Shown: positions 1-7,513, counted from the stretch's first letter. The stretch is DNA of 23,235 nt from Christensenella sp. UBA1385 (GCA_002305755.1 DBQV01000007.1:12984-36218), one strand, 5' to 3'. The notes: generated by a model not told the origin, from the sequence alone. Program-made: numbers and translations.

Positions 1-797
1 GCGTCGATGGCTTCCTGGGGGGTGCCCTTCTTGGCGTAGATGCCGCGCCAGGTCCCAACGAAGGAGTTGATGCCCAATTCGCCCGTGGACTGCATGTCGG
101 GGTAGCGGCTGACGCGCTTTTCAAAGCAGGCCACCAGCGGCACCACATCGCCGGATTCAATGAGACCGGTGATTTCGGACAGGCCGGTCACCATCATGTC
201 GATGTGGCCGCCCATGAGGGCCGCGTTCATCTCGGCGCCGGAGTTGTAGGTGATTTCCAGCACTTCCAGGCCTTCCAGTGTCTGCTTCATGGTAACGCCG
301 TCACCGCCTGTGGCGGTCAGCATGCCCACGGAGATCCCGTAGGGGTTGGCCTTGGCGTACTCAATCATTTCGGAGAAGTTGGTGTAACCCTTTTGTTCCA
401 TGGCCTTCTTGGAGCCGGCCATGATGCTGATGGAGTGCACCAGCTTGGCCACGGGCACAAACTCCTCGCGGTAGTTCATGGAGAAGTTCTTCTGCAGGTC
501 CAGCAGGATCAGGCTCTGGGTACCCAGCATGAAGGTGTAGCCGTCAGCGGGCTGCTTGTAGGTGTACTCGACGCCGTTGACACCGCCGCCGCCTTCCACG
601 TTGACCACGTCAACCTGCTGGCCCAGAATATCCTTGAGAAGATTTGTCATGGGACGGAGGGTGCTGTCAGCGCCGCCGCCCACACCCCAGGGACAGATGA
701 TGTCGATCTTCCGCTCGAATTTCCACTCGGCCGATGCGACCGATGCCACACCTGCGAGCATCAGCACGGCCATCAACAGGGCTACCGTTTTTTTCAT
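1..797 (-). CDS. TctC/Bug-family tricarboxylate-type solute-binding protein (3' end cut by window edge)
   Basis: This reading frame runs off the left edge, so only about 265 N-terminal residues are visible. It begins MKKTVALLMAVLMLAGVASV with a probable signal peptidase I site after ASA at residue 23. The mature part has the glycine-rich loop PWGVGGGADSTLRP and, near the window edge, a G-x-W-R-G-x-Y-A-K-K-G-T-P block, both typical of TctC (Bug) proteins, which bind citrate or other carboxylates for TctAB permeases. The ATG at 797 has an AAGGGGG ribosome site. There is no lipobox cysteine, which is odd for a monoderm. It diverges from the LysR gene; that and the nearby citC and oadGB suggest citrate or another di/tricarboxylate, but the substrate is inference. 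tctB and tctA would be expected further left. Confidence 0.9.
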   Translation of the reverse strand, partial: MKKTVALLMAVLMLAGVASVASAEWKFERKIDIICPWGVGGGADSTLRPMTNLLKDILGQQVDVVNVEGGGGVNGVEYTYKQPADGYTFMLGTQSLILLDLQKNFSMNYREEFVPVAKLVHSISIMAGSKKAMEQKGYTNFSEMIEYAKANPYGISVGMLTATGGDGVTMKQTLEGLEVLEITYNSGAEMNAALMGGHIDMMVTGLSEITGLIESGDVVPLVACFEKRVSRYPDMQSTGELGINSFVGTWRGIYAKKGTPQEAID

Positions 798-823
798 TTG
801 CTTGTTCCCCCTTAGTATTATAT

Positions 824-852
824 GGATCGGCCGAAACCCTCGGCCGTGGATC
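824..852 (-). promoter_or_regulatory. Hairpin upstream of tctC-like gene
   Basis: A 7-bp inverted repeat (CGGCCGA at 828-834, TCGGCCG at 840-846) with a 5-base loop is flanked by a further GGATC/GATCC pairing. It lies about 30-55 bases upstream of the tctC start. If transcription starts nearer the LysR site, this would be an mRNA leader hairpin. A TATAAT at 817-822 (minus) sits between hairpin and start but has no good -35, so the start of transcription is uncertain. Confidence 0.45.
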
Positions 853-896
853 CGCTCAACATGTGGGATGATGAATCCGTCCAAATAAAAGCCCGC

Positions 897-925
897 TTGT
901 CCATACGTTGGCCTCATGATATACT
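897..925 (+). promoter_or_regulatory. Candidate promoter for lysR-citC
   Basis: TTGTCC at 897-902 and TATACT at 920-925 are separated by 17 bases, a fair sigma-70-type match, about 68 bases before the lysR start. Confidence 0.5.
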
Positions 926-967
926 CACCACGGCAATAAGACAATCAGTATTATTATTATGTAAGCG

Positions 968-983
968 ATAAGTTTTAACTTAT
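968..983. promoter_or_regulatory. Dyad ATAAGT-TTTA-ACTTAT, possible LysR operator
   Basis: A perfect 6-bp inverted repeat with a 4-base centre lies just before the lysR ribosome site, in an AT-rich part of the divergent intergenic region. LysR regulators commonly bind interrupted dyads in such positions and repress their own gene while activating the divergent one. That this dyad is the site is inferred from position and symmetry. Confidence 0.45.
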
Positions 984-992
984 GGAGGGATC

Positions 993-1907
993 ATGAACGT
1001 ACGGTACGCGGAATACATACAGGCCGTGCTGCGCAGCGGCAGTATCACGGCGGCCTCGAAAAGCCTGTATATCTCTCAATCAGCGCTCAGCCAGCTGATC
1101 AAGCGGGCCGAGAGGGAACTGGGGGCGGAGATATTCAACCGCGCCACCGAGCCCATCAGCCTGACTTTCGCCGGAGAGCGCTATCTGGACGCCATGCGCC
1201 AGATCACGGCCATCAGCACCAACCTGCTCAACGAGGTAAGCGAGATCAACGGCGAAACGCGCGGCCGCCTGCGCCTTGGCATCTCCATCCAAAGGGGCAT
1301 GCAGCTGCTGCCCCTGGTCATCCCCGAGTTCAGCCGGCGCTATCCCAAGGTGCGCATCGAGCTGACGGAGAAGGGCAGTTCGGTGCTGGAGCGGCTGCTG
1401 CACGAGGGAGCATTCGATCTGGGACTGATCACCACCGGCCACCATTACGGAAACCTTATATATGACCTGTTGGAGAGTGAGGAAGTGGTGCTGGTGGCGG
1501 CCAAGGATTCTCGGTTGGCCTGCCGTCTCGGGCAGAGGGAGAAAATACTGATCACCGAGGCCGCGCATGAACCTTTCGTGTCGCTGCTGCCAGGTCACAG
1601 CGTGCGCCACGTGCAGGACAGGCTCTTTCATCAATACCTGATCGACCCGCCGATCCTGCTGGAGAGCGACAGCTTGGAGGCCTCCAAGCGACTGGCCGCG
1701 ACCGGTGCGGCCCTGATGCTCTGCCCCAGCGTGTATATCAGACAGGACAGGGAAGTACGCGACCGCGTGGTCTGCTACCAGATCAAGGGCATGGAGTACA
1801 CGCGCAACTTCTACGCCAGTTACCGTCAGGATATGGTACTGCCTCGCTTCATGACTGATCTGATCGATATTGTGAAACAAAAACTGGAGGAAAGCGCGAA
1901 TGACTGA
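993..1907 (+). CDS. LysR-family transcriptional regulator
   Basis: The 304-residue product has the LysR layout. An N-terminal winged helix-turn-helix spans about residues 1-60 (AASKSLYISQSALSQLIKRA is the recognition region). A type-2 periplasmic-binding-like effector domain starts near residue 90 at RGRLRLGISIQRG. Length is normal for the family. The ATG at 993 follows GGAGGG. It diverges from the TctC-type gene, and its stop lies inside the start of citC (8-base overlap), so it is probably cotranscribed with citC. This placement suggests it controls carboxylate uptake and citrate cleavage, with the carboxylate as co-inducer. The effector cannot be read from the sequence. Confidence 0.93.
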   Translation: MNVRYAEYIQAVLRSGSITAASKSLYISQSALSQLIKRAERELGAEIFNRATEPISLTFAGERYLDAMRQITAISTNLLNEVSEINGETRGRLRLGISIQRGMQLLPLVIPEFSRRYPKVRIELTEKGSSVLERLLHEGAFDLGLITTGHHYGNLIYDLLESEEVVLVAAKDSRLACRLGQREKILITEAAHEPFVSLLPGHSVRHVQDRLFHQYLIDPPILLESDSLEASKRLAATGAALMLCPSVYIRQDREVRDRVVCYQIKGMEYTRNFYASYRQDMVLPRFMTDLIDIVKQKLEESAND

Positions 1908-2943
1908 GCCGATCCGAATCCCCGCGTGGAACCGCGCCGCCATGGCGCAGGTGCGGGAGCTGCTTGGCCGGGAGGGGCTGGGGCTGGACTCGCACCTTGA
2001 CTACACCGCCGGCATCTATGAGGGCGAGGAGCTGGTGGCCACCGGCTCCTTCTACCGCAACACGCTGCGCTGCCTGGCGGTGGACGGCAGCCGCCAGGGC
2101 GAGGGTCTGATGGCCGCCATGGTGACGCATCTGGTGAACGAGCTCTTCGCCCGCGGCGAGCGGGAGCTGTTTGTCTACACCAAGAGAAAGGCGGCGCAAA
2201 ACTTCGCCTCGCTGGGCTTTTATGAGATCGCGCGGCTGGATGAGGTGGTCTTTCTCGAAAACAGGCGGGACGGCTTCAGCAGCTATCTCGCCTCTCTGGA
2301 CAGGCCCTCCCTGCGCCCGGGCGCGAAGATCGGGGCCATCGTGATGAACGCCAACCCCTTCACGCTGGGGCACCGCTACCTGGCGGAGAGGGCGGCCGCG
2401 GAGTGCGAGGCGTTGCATCTGTTCATGGTGTCCGAGGATGTTTCGGATTTTCCGCGCGCCGTGCGCGAGAGGCTGATCCGCGCGGGCGTAGCCGACCTGA
2501 AAAACGTCTATCCCCACCCCACCGGGCCCTATCTGGTGAGCAGCGCCACCTTCCCCAGCTATTTCATCCGCGAGGACGAGGAGCTGACCCTCGCCCACGC
2601 CAAGCTGGACGCTAAGGTGTTCTCCGCGATCGCCTCGGCCCTCTCCATCACCGACCGCTATGTGGGGGAGGAGCCTCTTTCCCCGGCCACGGCGCTCTAC
2701 AACCGCGCCATGGGCGAGCTGCTGCCGCGCGAGGGTCTGCGCCTGCACGTGCTCAGCCGGCGCAGCGACGACGGGATCAACCCCATCAGCGCCTCGCGCG
2801 TGCGCGCCCTGCTTCGGCAGGGCCGGGTTCCGGAGGTGCGGCCGCTGGTGCCGGACAGCACCTACGAGTTTCTGACGGGCGACGAAGGGCGCGAGCTGAT
2901 CAAGGGCCTGCAGGCGCAGACCGGGCCCGGGGAGCATCCCTGA
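1900..2943 (+). CDS. citC: [Citrate (pro-3S)-lyase] ligase
   Basis: This 347-residue enzyme should acetylate the phosphoribosyl-dephospho-CoA arm of the citrate lyase acyl carrier protein using ATP and acetate, which switches citrate lyase on. The N-terminal part (about residues 1-130) resembles a GNAT fold. The C-terminal part is a nucleotidyltransferase domain with the NPFTLGHRYL signature near residue 155 (the TxGH ATP-binding motif) and a late ISASRVR motif. Length fits CitC. It overlaps lysR by 8 bases, which implies translational coupling. In known citrate fermentation loci citC sits beside citDEF, citX and citG; none is here, so its target must be encoded elsewhere, perhaps beyond the left edge. 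Assignment is from recognisable motifs and is fairly secure. Confidence 0.9.
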   Translation: MTEPIRIPAWNRAAMAQVRELLGREGLGLDSHLDYTAGIYEGEELVATGSFYRNTLRCLAVDGSRQGEGLMAAMVTHLVNELFARGERELFVYTKRKAAQNFASLGFYEIARLDEVVFLENRRDGFSSYLASLDRPSLRPGAKIGAIVMNANPFTLGHRYLAERAAAECEALHLFMVSEDVSDFPRAVRERLIRAGVADLKNVYPHPTGPYLVSSATFPSYFIREDEELTLAHAKLDAKVFSAIASALSITDRYVGEEPLSPATALYNRAMGELLPREGLRLHVLSRRSDDGINPISASRVRALLRQGRVPEVRPLVPDSTYEFLTGDEGRELIKGLQAQTGPGEHP

Positions 2944-2948
2944 AGGCA

Positions 2949-2989
2949 GCAAAAGGCGGAGAAGCGAGGAGCGCCTCTCCGCCTTTTGC
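2949..2989. terminator. Bidirectional terminator between citC and oadB
   Basis: A perfect 14-bp inverted repeat (GCAAAAGGCGGAGA at 2949-2962 and its complement at 2976-2989) with a 13-base loop lies between two converging genes. The stem has A/T runs at its outer edge, and TTTATT follows on the plus strand. It should end transcription from both sides. Confidence 0.85.
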
Positions 2990-3006
2990 TTTATTGAGGA
3001 TAAATG

Positions 3007-4146
3007 CTACATCCCGCCGAACAGCGACAGCAGCACGCCCGCCGCGATGGCGGAGCCGATCACGCCGGCCACGTTGGGGCCCATGGCGTGCATCAGCAGG
3101 TAATTGCCCGGGCGGGCCTTCTGACCCTCGATCTGCGATACGCGCGCGGCCATGGGCACGGCAGACACGCCGGCGGAGCCGATCAGCGGGTTGATCTTGC
3201 CGCCCGAGAGGACGTACATCAGCTTGCCGATCAGGAGGCCGCCGACGGTGCTGAACATGAAGGCCGTCAGCCCCAAAGCAATGATGCTGATGGTCTGCAC
3301 GCTGAGGAAGGTCTCGGCCTTGGCGGTCGCGCCCACGGTGACGCCCAGGAAGATGGTGACGATGTTGATCAGCTCGTTTTGCACGGTGGAGGACAGGCGC
3401 TCCACCACGCCGGACTCCTTGAACAGGTTGCCCAGCATCAGCATACCGATCAGCGGGGCCACGGAGGGCAGCAGCAGCACGCAGAACACCGTTACGATGA
3501 TGGGAAAGCAGATCTTCTCCAGCTTGGTCACCACGCGGGTCTGCTCCATCATCACCTCGCGCTCTTTTTTGGTGGTCAGCAGGCGCATGATGGGCGGCTG
3601 GATCATGGGGATCAGCGCCATGTAGCTGTAGGCGGCCACGGCGATGGCGGGCAGCAGGTGCGGGGCCAGCCTGGTGGTCAGGTAGATGGCGGTGGGGCCG
3701 TCCGCGCCGCCGATGATGCCGATGGAGCTGGCCTCTTCGGGCGAAAAGCCCAGCGCCAGCGCGATCAGAAAGGCGATGGAGATGCCCAGCTGCGCGCCCG
3801 CGCCCATGAACAGGGCCGAGGGCCGGGCGATCAGCGGGCCGAAGTCCGTCATCGCGCCGATGCCCAGGAAGATCAGCGAGGGATAGATGCCCAGCTTGAC
3901 CCCCTGATAGAGGTAATACAGAAGGCCGCCCACGCCGCCGTCAGTGGGGCCGTCCATCAGGCCCGCCAGAGGCAGGTTGGCCAGCAGCATGCCAAAGGAG
4001 ATGGGCAGCAGCAGCAGCGGCTCAAACTTCCTGCCGATGGCCAGGTAGATCAGCACGCCGGCGATGGCGATCATCACCAGGTGCTGCCAGGTCAGCGCGG
4101 CGAAGCCGGAACCGGCCCAGATCTTTTCCAGCGCGTTTACAAACAT
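3007..4146 (-). CDS. oadB: Na+-pumping decarboxylase beta subunit (oxaloacetate decarboxylase type)
   Basis: The 379-residue product is a polytopic membrane protein of the OadB/MmdB/GcdB family, which decarboxylates carboxybiotin and couples this to Na+ export. The conserved GGADGPTAIYLTTRLAP segment carries the key aspartate of the family, and VTIFLGVTVGATAKAETFL and NPLIGSAGVSAVPMAARV are further family blocks. Length is at the short end of the family. ATG at 4146 follows AAGGGGG. It is 33 bases downstream of the small oadG, and the two share a promoter. Because the carboxyltransferase and biotin carrier genes are absent here, the substrate could be oxaloacetate, methylmalonyl-CoA or glutaconyl-CoA; the neighbouring citC favours oxaloacetate. 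Confidence 0.92.
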   Translation of the reverse strand: MFVNALEKIWAGSGFAALTWQHLVMIAIAGVLIYLAIGRKFEPLLLLPISFGMLLANLPLAGLMDGPTDGGVGGLLYYLYQGVKLGIYPSLIFLGIGAMTDFGPLIARPSALFMGAGAQLGISIAFLIALALGFSPEEASSIGIIGGADGPTAIYLTTRLAPHLLPAIAVAAYSYMALIPMIQPPIMRLLTTKKEREVMMEQTRVVTKLEKICFPIIVTVFCVLLLPSVAPLIGMLMLGNLFKESGVVERLSSTVQNELINIVTIFLGVTVGATAKAETFLSVQTISIIALGLTAFMFSTVGGLLIGKLMYVLSGGKINPLIGSAGVSAVPMAARVSQIEGQKARPGNYLLMHAMGPNVAGVIGSAIAAGVLLSLFGGM

Positions 4147-4179
4147 ATAGCCTTTCCCCCTTCCAGGTCCTTCCGCGGC

Positions 4180-4308
4180 TCAGCCCTTCCGCTCCAGCCT
4201 GCTCACAACGGCTGTGGTCAGCCTGATCAGAAGAAACACCGAGGTCAGCAGCGCGAACACCATGCCAATACAGAAAAGGGCGACCATGATCCCTTCAGAC
4301 AGCGGCAT
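4180..4308 (-). CDS. oadG: Very short OadG-type gamma subunit (42 aa)
   Basis: This small gene encodes 42 residues beginning MPLSEGIMVALFCIGMVFAL and ending in RLERKG. It has one membrane helix (about residues 7-29) followed by a basic tail, the pattern of the gamma subunit that anchors the decarboxylase complex. The ATG at 4308 is preceded by GGAGGAGC, and a strong promoter lies just upstream. Typical OadG proteins, as I recall them, are roughly twice this length with a C-terminal cytoplasmic region that contacts the alpha subunit; that region is missing. Position directly upstream of oadB, ribosome site and helix support a real gene. Calling it OadG is inference from context and shape, since so short a protein carries little family signal. 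Confidence 0.75.
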   Translation of the reverse strand: MPLSEGIMVALFCIGMVFALLTSVFLLIRLTTAVVSRLERKG

Positions 4309-4343
4309 ACAGCTCCTCCGTTTCCAGCGGTTGATTTTACGCC

Positions 4344-4372
4344 ATTATATCTTTCCGATGAAACTTCGTCAA
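4344..4372 (-). promoter_or_regulatory. Promoter of oadG-oadB
   Basis: On the minus strand TTGACG (4367-4372) and TATAAT (4344-4349) are 17 bases apart, close to sigma-70 consensus, about 36 bases upstream of the oadG start. Confidence 0.8.
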
Positions 4373-4455
4373 TTCATTACCAAAAGCTTCTGAAATACAT
4401 AAGCCCTGATTTCTGCGGGGAAAGGCTGCTGCGCGAAAGGACGCCCCTGCCGGCG

Positions 4456-4479
4456 AAAAAGCCCGCGCATCCGACGCGG
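4456..4479 (-). terminator. Possible terminator after the zinc-ribbon gene
   Basis: On the minus strand a CCGCG/CGCGG stem (4463-4479) with a 7-base loop is followed by GCTTTTT, about 14 bases after the stop of the zinc-ribbon gene. The stem is short, so confidence is moderate. Confidence 0.5.
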
Positions 4480-4492
4480 CCCCGGCCCACAC

Positions 4493-5200
4493 TCAGATAA
4501 ACAGCTTCTTCCTGATCTCGTTTTTGAGGGGCTTGTTGCGCTCCACCAGCAGCAGGGCCAGGGCCACCACGGCGATGGGCACCGCCGCGTAGAAGGACCA
4601 CTCGAAGCGCAGGTCCAGCCCGCCGAAGGAGCGGATGATGCTTTCGACGCCGGGCAGATAGAGGCCCACCAGCAGGCAGGCGAGGGCGACGCGGGAGAGC
4701 CAGGGCCACTCCAGCCGGCGCAGCGCCAGCATGACCAGGCTGAGGATGAGCACCGTCAGCAGCAGCAGGGGGATGAAGAGGCTCAGGTACCAGCCGAGCC
4801 CGCCCGTCATGAGGGCGACCAGCAGCAGGAAGAGGCCGAGCGCCGCGAAATCGATCCAGACAAACATGTAGGGCCGCCGGAAGGTGAACAGCAAGGGCAG
4901 CACGAACCAGCAGCAGACGAGGAGAGCCCCGCCGATCACATAGGGCGACCAGCTGAGGCGGCCGTCGCTGAATACATCCAGCAGCAGCGAGATCACGGCG
5001 TTGGCCGTCAGCAGGATGGCGACCAGCTGTCTGGCGTAGCGCCGGTCGATCCGGGCCTCCCGCACGTCCATGATATCGGGGTAGGGCGGCGTTTCCGGGG
5101 GCTGCCAGTCGCAGCGCGGGTCCTGCACGGCGGTGCCGCACAGCGGGCAGTCCCGCTCGCTGGGGGCAAGCTCCACGCCGCAGTGCACGCAATAGCTCAT
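4493..5200 (-). CDS. Zinc-ribbon polytopic membrane protein (DUF6320-like)
   Basis: The 235-residue product starts with a zinc ribbon: CVHCG near residue 4 and CPLCG near residue 19 give two CxxC pairs. A hydrophilic linker follows, then about six predicted membrane helices from residue 55 to 225, and a basic tail. From memory it resembles DUF6320 proteins, whose function is unknown. The ATG at 5200 overlaps the stop of the acyltransferase gene as ATGA, so translation is probably coupled; longer readings of the frame to the right are antisense-like noise inside the acyltransferase. It is the last gene of a three-gene operon with a hydrolase and an acyltransferase, which suggests a membrane partner or scaffold for them. 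No catalytic motif is visible. Confidence 0.82.
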   Translation of the reverse strand: MSYCVHCGVELAPSERDCPLCGTAVQDPRCDWQPPETPPYPDIMDVREARIDRRYARQLVAILLTANAVISLLLDVFSDGRLSWSPYVIGGALLVCCWFVLPLLFTFRRPYMFVWIDFAALGLFLLLVALMTGGLGWYLSLFIPLLLLTVLILSLVMLALRRLEWPWLSRVALACLLVGLYLPGVESIIRSFGGLDLRFEWSFYAAVPIAVVALALLLVERNKPLKNEIRKKLFI

Positions 5201-6507
5201 GTTTTCGCCCTCCTGTTGCTCTCCACCGTCACGGGCACGCCCTCGCGGATCAGGGCGGTCAGCACCCGACGCTCCAGCTCGGACTCCCGGATGGTCTTGG
5301 AAAAGGTCAAAAAGGTCTGCCCGCTCACGCTGACGCAGCCGATCGACAAGGGATTGCTGCGGCCGGGCCCGATGATGAAATCCATACGCTTCACATGCTC
5401 GCGCATACCCTCGGGCAGGTCCACCCGGCCCATGTTGGAGAGCACGGTGGTGAAGTATCTCTCTCCCGTCAGAACGTACATCAGCCGCAGGATCAGCCGC
5501 TTGAGCGCCAGCGGCACGGGCCGTATGGCCTTGGACTGCTCGGCCAGCACGTTGGATGAAAAGCGGGCGTTCATCAGCTGCTCGGTCATCTCGTAGCCCA
5601 TGCAGTGGGTGACGATGCGGATGATGTCCTCCAGCGAATAGCTGCCGTAGGTGGGATAGACGGGCACGTTGACGTAGCTTGAAAAATTGCGCAGCGTCAC
5701 GCTGGGATAGTATTTGCGCAGGCTGACCGGCATCGACAGCTTGACGGGCCGCGTGCGCAGGCGGCGGCGCGGGTCCTGCGCCGCCATGTCCGCCAGCGCG
5801 CGCAGGATGAGCGCGGCCAGATAGGTGTTGATCGTGGCCCCGTATTTTTTGGCCGCTCCCGAAAGCCTGCCCGTGTCGATGATGGCGGTGGTCACCTGCA
5901 GATAGCCGCGCTCGGCCGGAGTGCCCCGCAGCGGGTAGGCCGCCTCCTCGCCCCTGGGGCGGGCGGCGCGCCTGGCGTAGACGGGGAAGCTGTCCTCCCA
6001 CTCGCCGGGGCGGGGCTTCTCGCGCAGGTCCAGTATATAGGGCGCGGCGGCGGGGATGCGCAGGGCGTATTTCAGCCGCAGGTACTCCGCCACCAGCGTC
6101 AGCAGCAGCGTCATGGTGCCCGTGCCGTCCGCCAGCACATGGTAGATCTCCACCGCGATGCGCCTGTCGTGCACGCGCACGCGGAACATGAAGTGCCCGT
6201 CCCGTCCGGGCGAAAAGGGCAGGCAGGGGTTGACGGCGTCCTGCTGCACGCGGGGGATCTCGTCCTGCGCCTCCAGATAATGCCAGAACAGCCCGCGGCG
6301 CAGGCGATAGGTAAAGTAGGGCAGGCGCTTCACCGTGTTTTTCAGCGCCTGGCTGAGCAGCGCCTCATCCACCGGCTCGTCCAGCGTGACCGAAAGGCGG
6401 TAGACGGCCATCCACTCCTGCGAGCGGGCGGCGGGGTAGATCTTGCCCGCGTTGTCCACCTTCAGCCACTCGGGCACGCCCCTTCGCCGCAGGGGTCTGG
6501 CGCTCAC
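5197..6507 (-). CDS. HXXXD acyltransferase of the condensation-domain superfamily (alcohol acetyltransferase-like)
   Basis: I place the start at GTG 6507, which overlaps the upstream hydrolase stop as GTGA with GGAGAG about 7 bases before it, giving 436 residues. The N-terminus WLKVDNAGKIYP is typical of stand-alone acyltransferases of this superfamily. The catalytic motif HVLAD (His123, Asp127) fits HXXXD, and NMGRVDLP followed by FIIGPGRSNPLSIG matches the second half of the fold. Such enzymes transfer acyl groups from CoA or a carrier to alcohols or amines (PapA, WS/DGAT and alcohol acetyltransferase relatives); donor and acceptor here are unknown. It is the middle gene of an operon with 4-base overlaps on both sides, so it probably works with the esterase-like and zinc-ribbon products in fixed ratio. 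Confidence 0.85.
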   Translation of the reverse strand: MSARPLRRRGVPEWLKVDNAGKIYPAARSQEWMAVYRLSVTLDEPVDEALLSQALKNTVKRLPYFTYRLRRGLFWHYLEAQDEIPRVQQDAVNPCLPFSPGRDGHFMFRVRVHDRRIAVEIYHVLADGTGTMTLLLTLVAEYLRLKYALRIPAAAPYILDLREKPRPGEWEDSFPVYARRAARPRGEEAAYPLRGTPAERGYLQVTTAIIDTGRLSGAAKKYGATINTYLAALILRALADMAAQDPRRRLRTRPVKLSMPVSLRKYYPSVTLRNFSSYVNVPVYPTYGSYSLEDIIRIVTHCMGYEMTEQLMNARFSSNVLAEQSKAIRPVPLALKRLILRLMYVLTGERYFTTVLSNMGRVDLPEGMREHVKRMDFIIGPGRSNPLSIGCVSVSGQTFLTFSKTIRESELERRVLTALIREGVPVTVESNRRAKT

Positions 6508-7388
6508 GGGGCTGCTCTCCGCAGGCGCTCCTCGATGTGGCGCAGCGCCGTTTTGGCCTCCGGCACGCCGTAGAGCACATACACATGCCACAGCCCCTCC
6601 TCCACATGGAGGTCGCAGCGGCAGCCCGCTTCCCGCAGCTTCCGCTGCATCAGGCGGCTGTCATCCAGCAGTATCTCATGCCCGCCCACGATGATCAGGG
6701 AGGGCGGCAGCCCTGTCGGATCGCCCAGCAGCGGCGAGATCAGCGGGTTTTCCCGGGCCTGGCCGCCATAGCGCAGCGCGTTTTCCATCAGCCCCGCGTG
6801 ATCCAGCAGCGGGTCGAGCGCGGCCAGCGCGCTTACGTCCCGCTGCATCTGAAGGTCCGTCCAGGGGGAGATGGCGATCACCTGCTCGGGCTGGGGCAGC
6901 CGGAGCTGCTTCAGATATAGGCAAAGCGAATAGCACAGCCCGCCCCCGGCCGATTCGCCCACAAAGGCGATCTCGGAGGGCGCGAAGCGGGTCAGCATTT
7001 CCTTGTAGGCGGCCAGCGCGTCCTCCAGCGCGGCCGGGAAGGGGTGCTCGGGCGCCAGACGGTAGCCCACGCACAGCGTCGCGCGGCCGCTCAGCTCCGC
7101 CAGCTGGCCGCCGAAACCCTTGGCATAGGGCAGGCCGCCCGCGGTATAGGCCCCGCCGTGCAGGTAGAGGATGGCGCGGCGCACCTGCCCCTTCAGCGGG
7201 ATGGCCCAGGCGGCGTCAAAATCTGGGAAACGCAGCTCGTGAAAGCACACGCTGCCCTCCATGGCGCGCGTACCGAGCTTTCCCAGCGCGTCCTGCCCGC
7301 GGCGGGCCTGCTCCAGCGTGGCACCGCCGATGAAGGGGCTCAGCAGCCGGATCTGCCCCCGCAGTATGGTGCTGACGATCGAAGGCAT
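6504..7388 (-). CDS. Alpha/beta hydrolase, hormone-sensitive-lipase (Aes-like) family
   Basis: The ATG at 7388 follows AGGAGAGG, giving 294 residues; upstream in-frame codons have no ribosome site. The HSL-family oxyanion motif HGG is at residues 77-79, and the nucleophile elbow GESAGG places the catalytic serine at 146. GHEILLDD supplies the acid, apparently Glu238 where most relatives have Asp, and GLWHVY supplies His268. No signal peptide is seen, so it should be cytoplasmic. It hydrolyses, or may transfer, short acyl esters; the substrate is unknown. It is the first gene of the operon and is coupled to the acyltransferase by GTGA. Pairing a deacylase with an acylase suggests processing of one ester or lipid. 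Confidence 0.9.
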   Translation of the reverse strand: MPSIVSTILRGQIRLLSPFIGGATLEQARRGQDALGKLGTRAMEGSVCFHELRFPDFDAAWAIPLKGQVRRAILYLHGGAYTAGGLPYAKGFGGQLAELSGRATLCVGYRLAPEHPFPAALEDALAAYKEMLTRFAPSEIAFVGESAGGGLCYSLCLYLKQLRLPQPEQVIAISPWTDLQMQRDVSALAALDPLLDHAGLMENALRYGGQARENPLISPLLGDPTGLPPSLIIVGGHEILLDDSRLMQRKLREAGCRCDLHVEEGLWHVYVLYGVPEAKTALRHIEERLRRAAP

Positions 7389-7426
7389 TCTGTCCGTTTC
7401 CTCTCCTGTAGATGGGTTCATTGTAT

Positions 7427-7435
7427 CAGAAAGCG
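7427..7435 (-). promoter_or_regulatory. Candidate extended -10 of the hydrolase operon
   Basis: On the minus strand TGATACAAT provides an extended -10 (TG-n-TACAAT) about 40 bases before the hydrolase start. I find no good -35. The same TTCTGATACAAT string occurs before the H1-like gene. Confidence 0.4.
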
Positions 7436-7487
7436 AAGGCGAGCGACAGCCCGAGCAAAAACCGCCCGCGCGCTGGCGGACGGCCAT

Positions 7488-7513
7488 GCGGGGTGTTTCA
7501 TGACCCCGCTTTT
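7488..7513. terminator. Hairpin with TTTT downstream of the ABC permease
   Basis: GCGGGGT (7488-7494) pairs with ACCCCGC (7503-7509) around an 8-base loop, with TTTT following on the plus strand. It lies between the permease stop and the hydrolase promoter. On the minus strand no T run follows, so its value as the permease terminator is doubtful. Confidence 0.35.

Noticed and set aside
3004..4500. A 498-codon plus-strand frame opposite oadB and oadG
   Set aside because: Low-complexity composition without motifs; oadB on the other strand is certain and the terminator at 2949-2989 precedes the frame.
5201..6001. N-terminal extension of the zinc-ribbon protein in the same frame
   Set aside because: It lies fully within the acyltransferase gene; the ATGA overlap and the CxxC zinc ribbon at the new N-terminus fix the start at 5200.
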